Shown here one piece after another: positions 29,928 through 38,700 of a stretch of DNA of 41,247 nt. The first letter of the stretch is position 1. Every line of letters begins with the position of its first letter. Under the pieces are notes generated by a model, which saw only the letters and a list, made by a program, of their open reading frames with translations, did no database searches and had not been told where the DNA came from. A program made the translations under genes and the position numbers. The stretch spans positions 1 through 41,247 of the forward strand of contig JANXCA010000008.1 in assembly GCA_025060535.1 (NCBI GenBank). Reading direction: 5' to 3'. This DNA is from Endomicrobiia bacterium. Lineage in GTDB: Bacteria; Elusimicrobiota; Endomicrobiia; DTEH01.

Positions 29928-30770
29928 ATTTTTTAAAATTTCTTTTTCTTGAAGCAAATAAGTATTATTCCTTGCAATAATTTCTTGCCAATCAATACTG
30001 TGTCCATCAAATTCAGGACCATCACAACAAACATATTTTGTCTGACCGCTACAACTTATTCTACAAGAACCACACATTCCTGTCCCATCCACCATTATGG
30101 TATTTAAAGAAACAATTGTTTTGATATTATGTTTTTTAGTAATCTCAGACACATTCTTCATCATTACTAAAGGTCCTACAGTATAAACTAAATCTATATG
30201 TTCTTCTTCATTTAAAATTTTTGTTAATACATCTGTCACAAAACCTTTCTCTCCATAGCTACCATCATCTGTTGTTACATATAAAATATCTGAAATCTTT
30301 CTAAAGTCTTCTTCTAATATCAAGAGTGATTTTGTCCTTGCACCTAAAATAATAGCTACATAATTTCCACATTCTTTAAATGCTTTTGCTACAGGATAAA
30401 CTTCCGCAGCTCCAACTCCACCGGCTACAAAAATTACTTTTCCGTAATATTTAATTTCTGCAGGTCTACCTAAAGGTCCTACGATGTGATAAATAACATC
30501 ATTTTGTTTTAATTTACTTAAAAGCTTAGTAGTAAACCCGACAACTTGATATATTAGATTTATACTACCCTCAGAAGGATTTGTTTTTGTTATTGTAAGG
30601 GGAATTCTTTCCGAAAATTCATTAACCATCAAAATTACAAACTGCCCAGGGAGATAATGTTTAGCAATTATGGGAGCAAATAGTGAAATTTCATAAATCT
30701 CTACATCATTATAACTTCCTAAAAGTTTATTAAAATAAACTTTTGGTATAAAACTATATTGAAAATCCAT
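29922..30770 (-). CDS. FAD/NAD-binding 2Fe-2S oxidoreductase subunit, NfnA/SudB/PyrK-like
   Basis: LPGQFVILMVNEFSERIPLTI, GPLGRPAEI, VIFVAGGVGAAEVYPVAKA, VDGTGMCGSCRISCSGQTKYVCCDGPEFDGHSIDW. Confidence 0.87.
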   Translation of the reverse strand: MDFQYSFIPKVYFNKLLGSYNDVEIYEISLFAPIIAKHYLPGQFVILMVNEFSERIPLTITKTNPSEGSINLIYQVVGFTTKLLSKLKQNDVIYHIVGPLGRPAEIKYYGKVIFVAGGVGAAEVYPVAKAFKECGNYVAIILGARTKSLLILEEDFRKISDILYVTTDDGSYGEKGFVTDVLTKILNEEEHIDLVYTVGPLVMMKNVSEITKKHNIKTIVSLNTIMVDGTGMCGSCRISCSGQTKYVCCDGPEFDGHSIDWQEIIARNNTYLLQEKEILKNL

Positions 30771-30772
30771 TT

Positions 30773-32089
30773 TTACAAAATATAAAAATAGCGATTAATT
30801 TCATAATCTGTAACTTTTGTTCTATAATTATCCCATTCTATTTTTTTATTTTCTAAAAATTTCAAAAATATATGCTCTCCTAATGTTTCTTTTAATAATT
30901 TTGACTCTTCTGCAATTTCTATTGCCTCTATTAAGGAACCTGGAAGCTCTTCAATCTTTCTTGCTTTTCTCTCAATTTCTTCCATTTCATATGCAGAAAC
31001 TTCAAGAGGTTCGGGTAAAGGGTATTTATTTTTTATACCTTCAAGCCCAGCTCTAAGCATCACAGCAAATGCTAAATAAGGATTACAAGCAGGATCGGGG
31101 AATCTTACTTCTATTCTTGTAGCTTTTTCTTTACCTGGTTTATATTCAGGTACTCTAATTAAAGCTGACCTATTTTTTGAAGCCCAACATATGTAAACTG
31201 GCGCTTCGTAACCAGGGACTAATCTCTTATAGGAATTGACCCACTGATTTGTCACAATGCATATTTCTCTACAATGTCTAAGAATACCAGCAATAAACCA
31301 TTTAGCTACATCTGAAAGATGATATTTATCTTTTTCAGAAAAAAATGTATTTTTTCCATTTTTAAATAAACTCTGATGAACATGCATACCAGAACCATTT
31401 ACTCCAGTAATTGGTTTAGGCATAAATGTGGCATATAGTCCATTTTGTCTTGCTACTTCTTTTACTACAACTTTATATGTTATCACCTTATCAGCCATTT
31501 TCAAAGCAGAATCATATTTAAGATCTATCTCATGTTGACTAGGAGCTACCTCATGATGTGCATATTCTGCTTGGATACCCATACTTTCTAAATATTCTAT
31601 AGTTTTTGTCCTTAATAAATCTCCGGCATCCTCTCCAGGCATGGAATCAAAATATCCTGCAGTGTCTACAATTTCTGGTAATTTATTTGATTTAAAATAA
31701 AAATACTCTAATTCTGGACCAACATAGTATTCATCAAAACCAAAATTCTTTAATTGTTCAAGATTTCGTTTAAGACAATACCTAGGATCACCTTCATAAG
31801 GAGTTCCTTCAGGTGTGTATATGTCACAAACCATCTTAGCAGTATTTTCTTTATAGGGAAGAATTTTAAAACTGTCAGGATCTGGTTTTGCTATTAGGTC
31901 TGACTCATAAATCCTAGCAAATCCCTCTACTGACGAACCATCAAATCCCATACCTGTTTCTAAAGCTTCTGGTAATTCATTAGCTGTAATAGTAAATGTT
32001 TTTATTCTTCCTAAAATATCTGTAAACCACATTTCTATAAATTTTATGTTTTTAGATTTTACAATTTCTATTATTTCTTTTTTATCCAT
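30773..32089 (-). CDS. glnA: Glutamine synthetase type I
   Basis: MGFDGSSVEGFARIYESDLIAKPD, YVGPELEYFYF, HHEVAPSQHEIDLKYDSAL, GVNGSGMHVHQSLF, WASKNRSALIRVP, EVRFPDPACNPYLAFAVMLRAG; strong SD AGGAGG. Confidence 0.97.
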   Translation of the reverse strand: MDKKEIIEIVKSKNIKFIEMWFTDILGRIKTFTITANELPEALETGMGFDGSSVEGFARIYESDLIAKPDPDSFKILPYKENTAKMVCDIYTPEGTPYEGDPRYCLKRNLEQLKNFGFDEYYVGPELEYFYFKSNKLPEIVDTAGYFDSMPGEDAGDLLRTKTIEYLESMGIQAEYAHHEVAPSQHEIDLKYDSALKMADKVITYKVVVKEVARQNGLYATFMPKPITGVNGSGMHVHQSLFKNGKNTFFSEKDKYHLSDVAKWFIAGILRHCREICIVTNQWVNSYKRLVPGYEAPVYICWASKNRSALIRVPEYKPGKEKATRIEVRFPDPACNPYLAFAVMLRAGLEGIKNKYPLPEPLEVSAYEMEEIERKARKIEELPGSLIEAIEIAEESKLLKETLGEHIFLKFLENKKIEWDNYRTKVTDYEINRYFYIL

Positions 32090-32294
32090 TATTTTCCTCC
32101 TATTTTCTAAAATTTTAAAAATTAAAAAATAATTTAATCTGAAAGAAAAGCATCCTATCTTTTAAAATAAGAATTCTAAGAAAAACAAAAAATTTTTAAA
32201 TTTCTATCACACAATAAAAGCTACATTATAGGCAATAAATACTCCTTTAGCTTAAGAAGCTAAAATCATAAGTTAATGATGTTTTTATAAAATC

Positions 32295-32323
32295 TTGAAT
32301 TATTTCTCAATATCTTGTAAAAT
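32295..32323 (+). promoter_or_regulatory. Candidate sigma70-like promoter TTGAAT-17-TAAAAT for the HAD gene
   Basis: -35 TTGAAT 32295-32300, 17-nt spacer, -10 TAAAAT 32318-32323; ATG at 32333. Confidence 0.45.
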
Positions 32324-32332
32324 AAATAATTT

Positions 32333-33028
32333 ATGAAAAAAATAAATTTTGAAAATTGTAAAGCAATATTTTTTGATTTTGATGGAGTAATAGCTAACAC
32401 TGAGTGGCTACATTTTAAAGCATTTAACAATATACTAAAAAAATTTAATATTAATGTTTCTAAGGCAGAATATTTGAAAAATTATTTAGCTTATGATGAC
32501 AAAGGATGTTTTAGAAAAGTATTTTTATTAAAAAAACAAAAAAGTCTTTCTATAGATGAAATAAAAAAACTAATAAAAGAAAAAAACAAAATATTTATGG
32601 ATGAACTAAAAAATAATGGATTTGAATTTTTTAAAGATACATTAAAATTTATAACATATATTAAAAAATTTAAACATATAAAACTTTGCATAGTCTCTGG
32701 CGCATTGAAACAAGAAATTTTGTATATACTTAAGAAGCTAAAACTAAGAAAATTATTTCAAATAATTATTTCAGCCGAAGATGTTAAAAATGGTAAACCA
32801 TCTCCAGAACCTTTTATCTTAGCAAAAGAAAAATTAGAAAAAAAACTTAAACAAAAAATAGAAAATGAAGAAATATACGTAATAGAAGATTCAATAAATG
32901 GACTAAAAGCAGCAAAAACCGCTGGGTTTACAACCATAGGAGTAGCTCACACATATCCTATTTATAAATTGAAATTAGTAAAACCTTTTATTATAGTTAA
33001 AGATTTAACAGAGTTAATAAAGCTTTGA
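32333..33028 (+). CDS. HAD-superfamily phosphatase/phosphoglucomutase-like hydrolase
   Basis: IFFDFDGVIANTEWLHFKAFN, CIVSGALKQEI, SAEDVKNGKPSPEPFILAKEKL, VIEDSINGLKAAKTAGFTTIGV. Confidence 0.93.
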   Translation: MKKINFENCKAIFFDFDGVIANTEWLHFKAFNNILKKFNINVSKAEYLKNYLAYDDKGCFRKVFLLKKQKSLSIDEIKKLIKEKNKIFMDELKNNGFEFFKDTLKFITYIKKFKHIKLCIVSGALKQEILYILKKLKLRKLFQIIISAEDVKNGKPSPEPFILAKEKLEKKLKQKIENEEIYVIEDSINGLKAAKTAGFTTIGVAHTYPIYKLKLVKPFIIVKDLTELIKL

Positions 33029-33075
33029 TATATATTTTTTATTTTTAAATATTAAATTCTACTCAAGTAGGTAAT

Positions 33076-33107
33076 ACAAAAAATTAAGTTAAAACTTAAG
33101 ATTTTGT
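33076..33107 (+). terminator. Two-part AT-rich hairpin, possible terminator or leader structure
   Basis: ACAAAA-aa-TTAAGT-taaa-ACTTAA-ga-TTTTGT; both stems perfect, no clear downstream T run beyond TTTTGTCTT. Confidence 0.3.
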
Positions 33108-33169
33108 CTTACAAGAGAAAACAATTTAAATAGTAAAAAATATAGGTACAGAATAACAAGGAGGAATTT

Positions 33170-34138
33170 ATGATTGTTTTTTGGGTTTTTAGAACAATAG
33201 TTGTATTATTGAGTTCTCTTATTGGCTTCTTAATACAAAAAAATATATTTGGAGTAATAATTGGATTAATATTTGGAATTTTAATTTTAATTTTAGAATA
33301 TATCATTATAAAAATAAAACTAGACACCTTAATAATTGCTATAATAGGAATAGTTTTAGGTCTTATAACTGCACAAGTTATAGATTACCTAATATTTCTT
33401 TTGGAAGAACCAAAAATTTCAGATATTTTTAGAAAATTTTTATGGCTTATAAGAATAGGATTTGCGTATCTAGGATTAGTTATAGCTGTGCAAAAAAAGA
33501 GTGAAATTGATTTGTTAGATAAAGATATAATCAAAAAATCAAAATATTCAAAAAGTAATCTTATACTTTTGGATACCTCAATGATAATTGATGGCAGAAT
33601 AGTAGACATAGTAGCAACAAAATTTTTAGATACACCTCTTTTAATCCCTAAATTTATACTTCATGAACTTCAACTTTTAGCTGATTCCCAAGAACATAAC
33701 AAACGAATAAGAGCAAAAAGAGGCCTTGAGATGTTAAATAAGTTAAAAGAAGAAAATGCTATTAAAACTTTAGAAATTGACTATCCAGAAATAAAAGAAA
33801 CAGATGCAAAACTAATAAAATTAGCAAAAGATATAGGTGCTAAAATTTTAACAGTAGATTATAATTTAAATAAAATAGCTTCTCTAGAAGGAATTACTGT
33901 GTTAAACATAAATGAGCTATCAAATGCACTTAAACCTGTATTTTTGCCTGGGGAAAGTTTTTCTATATATGTAGTAAAAGAAGGAAAAGATTATAATCAA
34001 GGTGTAGGTTATTTAGATGATGGAACTATGGTAGTTATAGAAGATGGTAGAAAGTTCATAAACAGAAAAATAGATGTAGTTGTCACTTCTACTCTTCAAA
34101 CTCCTTCTGGTAGAATTATATTTACTAAACCATTATAA
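33170..34138 (+). CDS. Membrane-anchored PIN/TRAM domain protein (YacL-like)
   Basis: Multiple N-terminal TMs, then LILLDTSMIIDGRIVDIV, FILHELQLLADS, RAKRGLEMLNKL, AKILTVDYNLNKIA, C-terminal TRAM GVGYLDDGTMVVIEDGRKFINRKIDVVVTSTLQTPSGRIIF. Confidence 0.93.
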   Translation: MIVFWVFRTIVVLLSSLIGFLIQKNIFGVIIGLIFGILILILEYIIIKIKLDTLIIAIIGIVLGLITAQVIDYLIFLLEEPKISDIFRKFLWLIRIGFAYLGLVIAVQKKSEIDLLDKDIIKKSKYSKSNLILLDTSMIIDGRIVDIVATKFLDTPLLIPKFILHELQLLADSQEHNKRIRAKRGLEMLNKLKEENAIKTLEIDYPEIKETDAKLIKLAKDIGAKILTVDYNLNKIASLEGITVLNINELSNALKPVFLPGESFSIYVVKEGKDYNQGVGYLDDGTMVVIEDGRKFINRKIDVVVTSTLQTPSGRIIFTKPL

Positions 34139-34141
34139 ATT

Positions 34142-34831
34142 ATGGAAAAAATTTCAGTTATTTTATTAGCTGCTGGAAAAAGTAAAAGGTTTAAACATTC
34201 TACTAAAAAACAATTTATAAAAATAAAAAATAAGCTACTATTAGAATATGTAATAGACAAATTTATTACACTTAAATATCCAAAACAGATAATACTTGTT
34301 ATAGACAAAAATGATATAAAAAAGGTAGAAAATCTTCATTTTAAAAAAGAATACAAAGACATCAAAATAGTTTTTGGGGGAAAAGAAAGATATGATTCTG
34401 TTTTTAATGCATCAAAATATGTAGATAAAGATGCAAAAATAGTATTAATTCATGATATAGCAAGGCCCTTGATAAGCAAAAATTTGATTTATAAGTGTAT
34501 AAAAAAAATTAAAAATTATGACTGTGTCATTCCTGTTATACCTATTGTAGACACTATAAAACTTATAAATTCAAAATATGAGATCATTAGAACACAAAGT
34601 AGAGAAAATTTAGTATTAGCACAAACACCACAAGTTTTTAAAAAAAAAGTTTTTGATCACATTTATTCAAAAAATGTTTTATATAAATGGATAAAAAAAA
34701 ATAAAATCACTGACGATTCTCAAATAGCTGAATTAGAAGGATATAAGGTAAAAGGAATTATTGGAGAAAAGACTAATATAAAACTAACAACTAAAGAAGA
34801 TCTTTATTTACTAAAAACTTTTGTGAATTAA
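34142..34831 (+). CDS. ispD: 2-C-methyl-D-erythritol 4-phosphate cytidylyltransferase
   Basis: VILLAAGKSKRF, VFGGKERYDSVFNA, LIHDIARPLIS, VIPVVDTIK-like VIPIVDTIKLI, LAQTPQVF. Confidence 0.93.
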   Translation: MEKISVILLAAGKSKRFKHSTKKQFIKIKNKLLLEYVIDKFITLKYPKQIILVIDKNDIKKVENLHFKKEYKDIKIVFGGKERYDSVFNASKYVDKDAKIVLIHDIARPLISKNLIYKCIKKIKNYDCVIPVIPIVDTIKLINSKYEIIRTQSRENLVLAQTPQVFKKKVFDHIYSKNVLYKWIKKNKITDDSQIAELEGYKVKGIIGEKTNIKLTTKEDLYLLKTFVN

Positions 34832-34838
34832 AATAAAA

Positions 34839-35303
34839 ATGAAATATATAATAGGAATCGGGTATGATTCTCATAAAATAACAAAAGATAGAAAGTTATT
34901 TTTAGGCGGAGTTTATATAGATGAAAACTTTGGATTAAAAGGACACTCTGACGCAGATGTAATTATTCATTCTATATGCGATGCAATACTATCTGCTATT
35001 GGAGAAAAGGATATAGGTGAATTATTTCCTTCTAAGGGACAACTATATAAAAACCTTCCTAGCGAAAAAATAGCACACAAAGTGATGATTTTATTGAAAA
35101 ATAAAAAGTTAAAAATTTCAAATATTGATACAGTTTTGATATGCAATAAACCTAATATCTCAAAATATAAACAAAAAATTTTAACATCTTTAAAGAAAAT
35201 TTTTAAAGTATCTAATATAAACATAAAAGGAAAAACTACAGAAGGAATAAAATGTTTTGAAAATTATATTCAATGTTATAGTGTAGTTTTAATAAAAAAA
35301 TGA
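34839..35303 (+). CDS. ispF: 2-C-methyl-D-erythritol 2,4-cyclodiphosphate synthase
   Basis: IGIGYDSHKI, LKGHSDADVIIHSICDAILSAIGEKDIGELFP, INIKGKTTEGI. Confidence 0.95.
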   Translation: MKYIIGIGYDSHKITKDRKLFLGGVYIDENFGLKGHSDADVIIHSICDAILSAIGEKDIGELFPSKGQLYKNLPSEKIAHKVMILLKNKKLKISNIDTVLICNKPNISKYKQKILTSLKKIFKVSNINIKGKTTEGIKCFENYIQCYSVVLIKK

Positions 35304-36688
35304 AAATTTATAATACTATCTCACAAAAACTTGAAGAATTTAAACCACAGCAAGACAATATAGTAAAAATGTACGTTTGTGGTATAACTCCATATGATGA
35401 AACCCATCTTGGACATGCTAGATGTTATGTTTTTTTTGATGTATTAAGAAGGTATTTAAAATATAAAAATTACAATGTAAAATTTATTCAAAATTTTACA
35501 GATATTGATGACAAAATTATTGAGAAATCAAGACAACTAAAGGTCTCCATAAATGAAGTTGTTGAAAAATACATTGTTTCTTATTTTGAAACAGAAAAAA
35601 AACTAAACATTATGCCAGCTGATTTTTATCCAAGGGTTTCACATCATATAGATGATATTATTTTAGCCATAGAAAAACTTATAAAGAAAGAGATAGCTTA
35701 TATTACACCTACAGGTGTGTATTTCAATATAGAAAAATTTCCGGAGTATGGTAAATTATCTAAAAAGAAATTAAATGAACTTATTTCAGGAATAAGAATT
35801 GACGTTGATGAGACAAAACGTTCTGTAGTTGATTTCGCTTTATGGAAATTCACAAAAACTCAAGATGAACCTTTTTGGGATTCTCCCTGGGGTAAAGGAA
35901 GACCGGGTTGGCATATTGAATGTTCCGTTATGAGTATGAAGTATTTGGGAGAAACTTTAGATATTCACGGAGGAGGACAAGATTTAATATTTCCACATCA
36001 TGAAAACGAGATAGCTCAGTCTGAATCTCTTACTAATAAAAAATTTGTAAATTACTGGGTCCATAATGGATTTGTTACTATAAATAAACAAAAAATGTCT
36101 AAATCACTTCATAACATTTTTGCATTAAAGGATTTATTTCAAATCTTTCCTCCAAATGTTATAAGATTATTTTTAATTTCACAACATTACCAAAAACCAA
36201 TTGATTTTTCTCTTCAAGAATTACAACAATATAAATCTATTATAGAAAAATTTTCTAATTTTTTAGATGAATTAGAACTAAGGATTAAAAACTTATCAAA
36301 AAGTGAACCTTTAAATGAAAATCTAAAAACTCATATTGAAAACATTTTTAAAGAATTTGAGTATGCTATGGATGATAACATAAATACTTCTTTAGCTTTA
36401 GGTGCCATTCACAAACTAATATCTTTTGCTTTTAGTTTTGAGTCTGAAAACAAATTTGACTATCAATACATTTATGAAAAATTCTTAAAAATGTTAAATA
36501 TATTAGGGATAGAATTATACAGAGAAAAAGAAATCCCTCAAGATATAATGGAATTAGTACTACAAAGGGAAATTGCTAGAAAAAATAAAAACTATTCACT
36601 AGCAGATCAACTTAGACAAAAAATTTTAAATTTGGGTTATGTAATAGAAGACACAGCATATGGACCAAGAATAAAAAAGAAGTTTTAA
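35300..36688 (+). CDS. cysS: Cysteinyl-tRNA synthetase
   Basis: VKMYVCGITPYDETHLGHARCYVFFDVLRRYL, FTDIDDKII, WGKGRPGWHIECSVMSMKYLGETLDIHGGGQDLIFPHHENEIAQSE, KMSKSLHN. Confidence 0.97.
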   Translation: MKIYNTISQKLEEFKPQQDNIVKMYVCGITPYDETHLGHARCYVFFDVLRRYLKYKNYNVKFIQNFTDIDDKIIEKSRQLKVSINEVVEKYIVSYFETEKKLNIMPADFYPRVSHHIDDIILAIEKLIKKEIAYITPTGVYFNIEKFPEYGKLSKKKLNELISGIRIDVDETKRSVVDFALWKFTKTQDEPFWDSPWGKGRPGWHIECSVMSMKYLGETLDIHGGGQDLIFPHHENEIAQSESLTNKKFVNYWVHNGFVTINKQKMSKSLHNIFALKDLFQIFPPNVIRLFLISQHYQKPIDFSLQELQQYKSIIEKFSNFLDELELRIKNLSKSEPLNENLKTHIENIFKEFEYAMDDNINTSLALGAIHKLISFAFSFESENKFDYQYIYEKFLKMLNILGIELYREKEIPQDIMELVLQREIARKNKNYSLADQLRQKILNLGYVIEDTAYGPRIKKKF

Positions 36689-36691
36689 TAT

Positions 36692-37456
36692 ATGAATATG
36701 ATGGAAGGATTTATAACTTCAAAAAAAATAATAAAAGAAATTTTAACTAATAATCCACAATACGTGTCCAAACTTTATATTGCTAATAATGCTGAAAGTA
36801 GTGATATAAAAGAAATACTTGAACTTGCTAAGAAAAACAAAATTTCTTTTTTATCTGTTCCAAAGCAAAAAATATTGAGTATTTTTAACCAAGGCTATAG
36901 TGGAATCCTTTTAGTCACCTCTCCAATAAAATATTTAACTATCAAAGAATTAATAGATAAGATAAAAAATAAAGAAAAAAACATTGTTTTAATTCTCGAT
37001 GAAATCAAAGATCCTCACAATTTAGGAGCAATAATAAGAACAGCTTCAGCTTTTAACATAGAACATATCATAATTCAACAATGGAATCAAGTTCAAATTA
37101 CTCAAACAGTGATTGAAATCTCTAAAGGTGGAGTTTTTAATTTAGATATAGTTAAAGTTAAAAATGTATATAACGCAGTAGTAGAACTTAAAAAACTAAA
37201 TTTTTGGATATACGCTACTATGCCACCTACAACTATAAGTGAATCAACTAAAAATGTAACTGAAATCTCAGATATTGTAAAAAATCAGAATATTGCAATA
37301 GTATTAGGAAATGAGGAAAAAGGTATAAGAAAAAATATTATAAAAGAATGCGACGGTATTATAACTATCAGACATTCTAATAAAGTACAATCTTTAAATG
37401 TAAGTGTAAGTTGCGGAATTATATTGTATGAAATTTCTAAAAAAATGACAAGTTGA
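36692..37456 (+). CDS. rlmB: TrmH/SpoU-family 23S rRNA methyltransferase (RlmB-like)
   Basis: VLILDEIKDPHNLGAIIRTASAF, AIVLGNEEKGIRKNIIKECDGIITI, VQSLNVSVSCGIILYE. Confidence 0.9.
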   Translation: MNMMEGFITSKKIIKEILTNNPQYVSKLYIANNAESSDIKEILELAKKNKISFLSVPKQKILSIFNQGYSGILLVTSPIKYLTIKELIDKIKNKEKNIVLILDEIKDPHNLGAIIRTASAFNIEHIIIQQWNQVQITQTVIEISKGGVFNLDIVKVKNVYNAVVELKKLNFWIYATMPPTTISESTKNVTEISDIVKNQNIAIVLGNEEKGIRKNIIKECDGIITIRHSNKVQSLNVSVSCGIILYEISKKMTS

Positions 37457-37481
37457 AAAATTTTCTTACTTTTATTATAAT
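37453..37481 (+). promoter_or_regulatory. Candidate sigma70-like promoter TTGAAA-17-TATAAT for the SLBB export gene
   Basis: -35 TTGAAA 37453-37458 (overlaps rlmB stop), 17-nt spacer, -10 TATAAT 37476-37481; ATG at 37490. Confidence 0.55.
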
Positions 37482-37489
37482 ATAATCTT

Positions 37490-38698
37490 ATGAAAAAAAA
37501 CATGTTTATGTTTTTATTTATACTCTTAATTATTTCAGTAATAAATATTTTACACTCTCAAAATCTTACTCAGAAAGATCTTCAAGCTGATTTAAGCTAT
37601 TATTATAAAATTACAACCCAAAGAAAAGATTTATCTGCAAATGACAAATTGTATATCTTAGAAAGGATCCATAAAAAATACAAGAATACAAACTTAGACT
37701 TAACACAACGTGTAAAAGAAATTGAAACAGTAAAAGCTCAACAAGAAAAAACTTCTATTAAGTCAGAACCTAAAATTTCAAACCCACCTTCAATTGAACA
37801 ATCTACATCATCATTGCGTATAGAATCCCAAAAAAGTACTGAAAATACTAAAAAGTTTATAGAAGATGAAAAGTATAAAGTTTCTGCAGGAGATATACTA
37901 TATATTAGAGTTTTTCCTGCAGAAGACCTATCCACAGAGGTTATAGTATCTCCCGATGGTAAAATTTCTTTTCCACTTTTAGGTTCTGTTAAAGTTGAAG
38001 GACTAACAATAAAGGAACTTCAACAACTTTTAGAAAAGAACTTATCGGTATATATCTCAAAACCAAAAGTAAGTATTGTAATTAGATATTTTGCTAAAAA
38101 ACAAATATTTATTATGGGAGAGATTAGATCCCCTGGGGGATATCAATATTCTGAAGGTTTAAAACTTTTTGAACTAATTTCACTTGCTGGAGGTTTCACT
38201 CCTTATGCTGGGACTAAAAATATAAAAATTTACAGAGGAGAAAAAGGTAAACAAAAAACAATCGTGGTAAACTTTGATGAAATTGTTACAGACACTTCAA
38301 AAGATATTTTATTAGAACCAGGAGATATAATAGAAGTGCCTAAACAACCTAAATCTATTTCTGTAATAGGTGCTGTAATTTCACCAGGTAGTTTTGAATG
38401 GCAAGATAATTTAGACATATTAAAAGCTTTAAGTCTAGCAGGGGGGCCATCTGATATAGCTGATTTATCATCAGTAAGAATTTTTAGAGAAAATCCTGAT
38501 GGGACTAAACAACTAATTAACATAAATGCCAAAAAGCTACTTAAAGGTGATTTAAGAAAAAATATAAAACTACAGCCAGCTGATGTAGTCTATGTTCCTA
38601 AAAAACCATTTGTTTCAGGACAATGGATAGTTAATACTTTATTGCCTTGGACAAGCTTAATAATATCTATATTTATAATTATAACCTATTTAAAATAA
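37490..38698 (+). CDS. Polysaccharide export protein with SLBB domains (Wza-like)
   Basis: Signal peptide; YKVSAGDILYIRVFPAEDLSTEVIVSPDGKISFPLLGSVKVEGLTIKELQQLLEKNL; IMGEIRSPGGYQYSEGLKLFELISLAGGF; second SLBB VIGAVISPGSFEWQDNLDILKALSLAGG; C-terminal TM. Confidence 0.92.
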   Translation: MKKNMFMFLFILLIISVINILHSQNLTQKDLQADLSYYYKITTQRKDLSANDKLYILERIHKKYKNTNLDLTQRVKEIETVKAQQEKTSIKSEPKISNPPSIEQSTSSLRIESQKSTENTKKFIEDEKYKVSAGDILYIRVFPAEDLSTEVIVSPDGKISFPLLGSVKVEGLTIKELQQLLEKNLSVYISKPKVSIVIRYFAKKQIFIMGEIRSPGGYQYSEGLKLFELISLAGGFTPYAGTKNIKIYRGEKGKQKTIVVNFDEIVTDTSKDILLEPGDIIEVPKQPKSISVIGAVISPGSFEWQDNLDILKALSLAGGPSDIADLSSVRIFRENPDGTKQLININAKKLLKGDLRKNIKLQPADVVYVPKKPFVSGQWIVNTLLPWTSLIISIFIIITYLK

Positions 38699-38700
38699 AA

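Noticed and set aside
38230-38532. 100-aa antisense ORF opposite the SLBB gene
   Set aside because: Shadow ORF, no recognisable domain.
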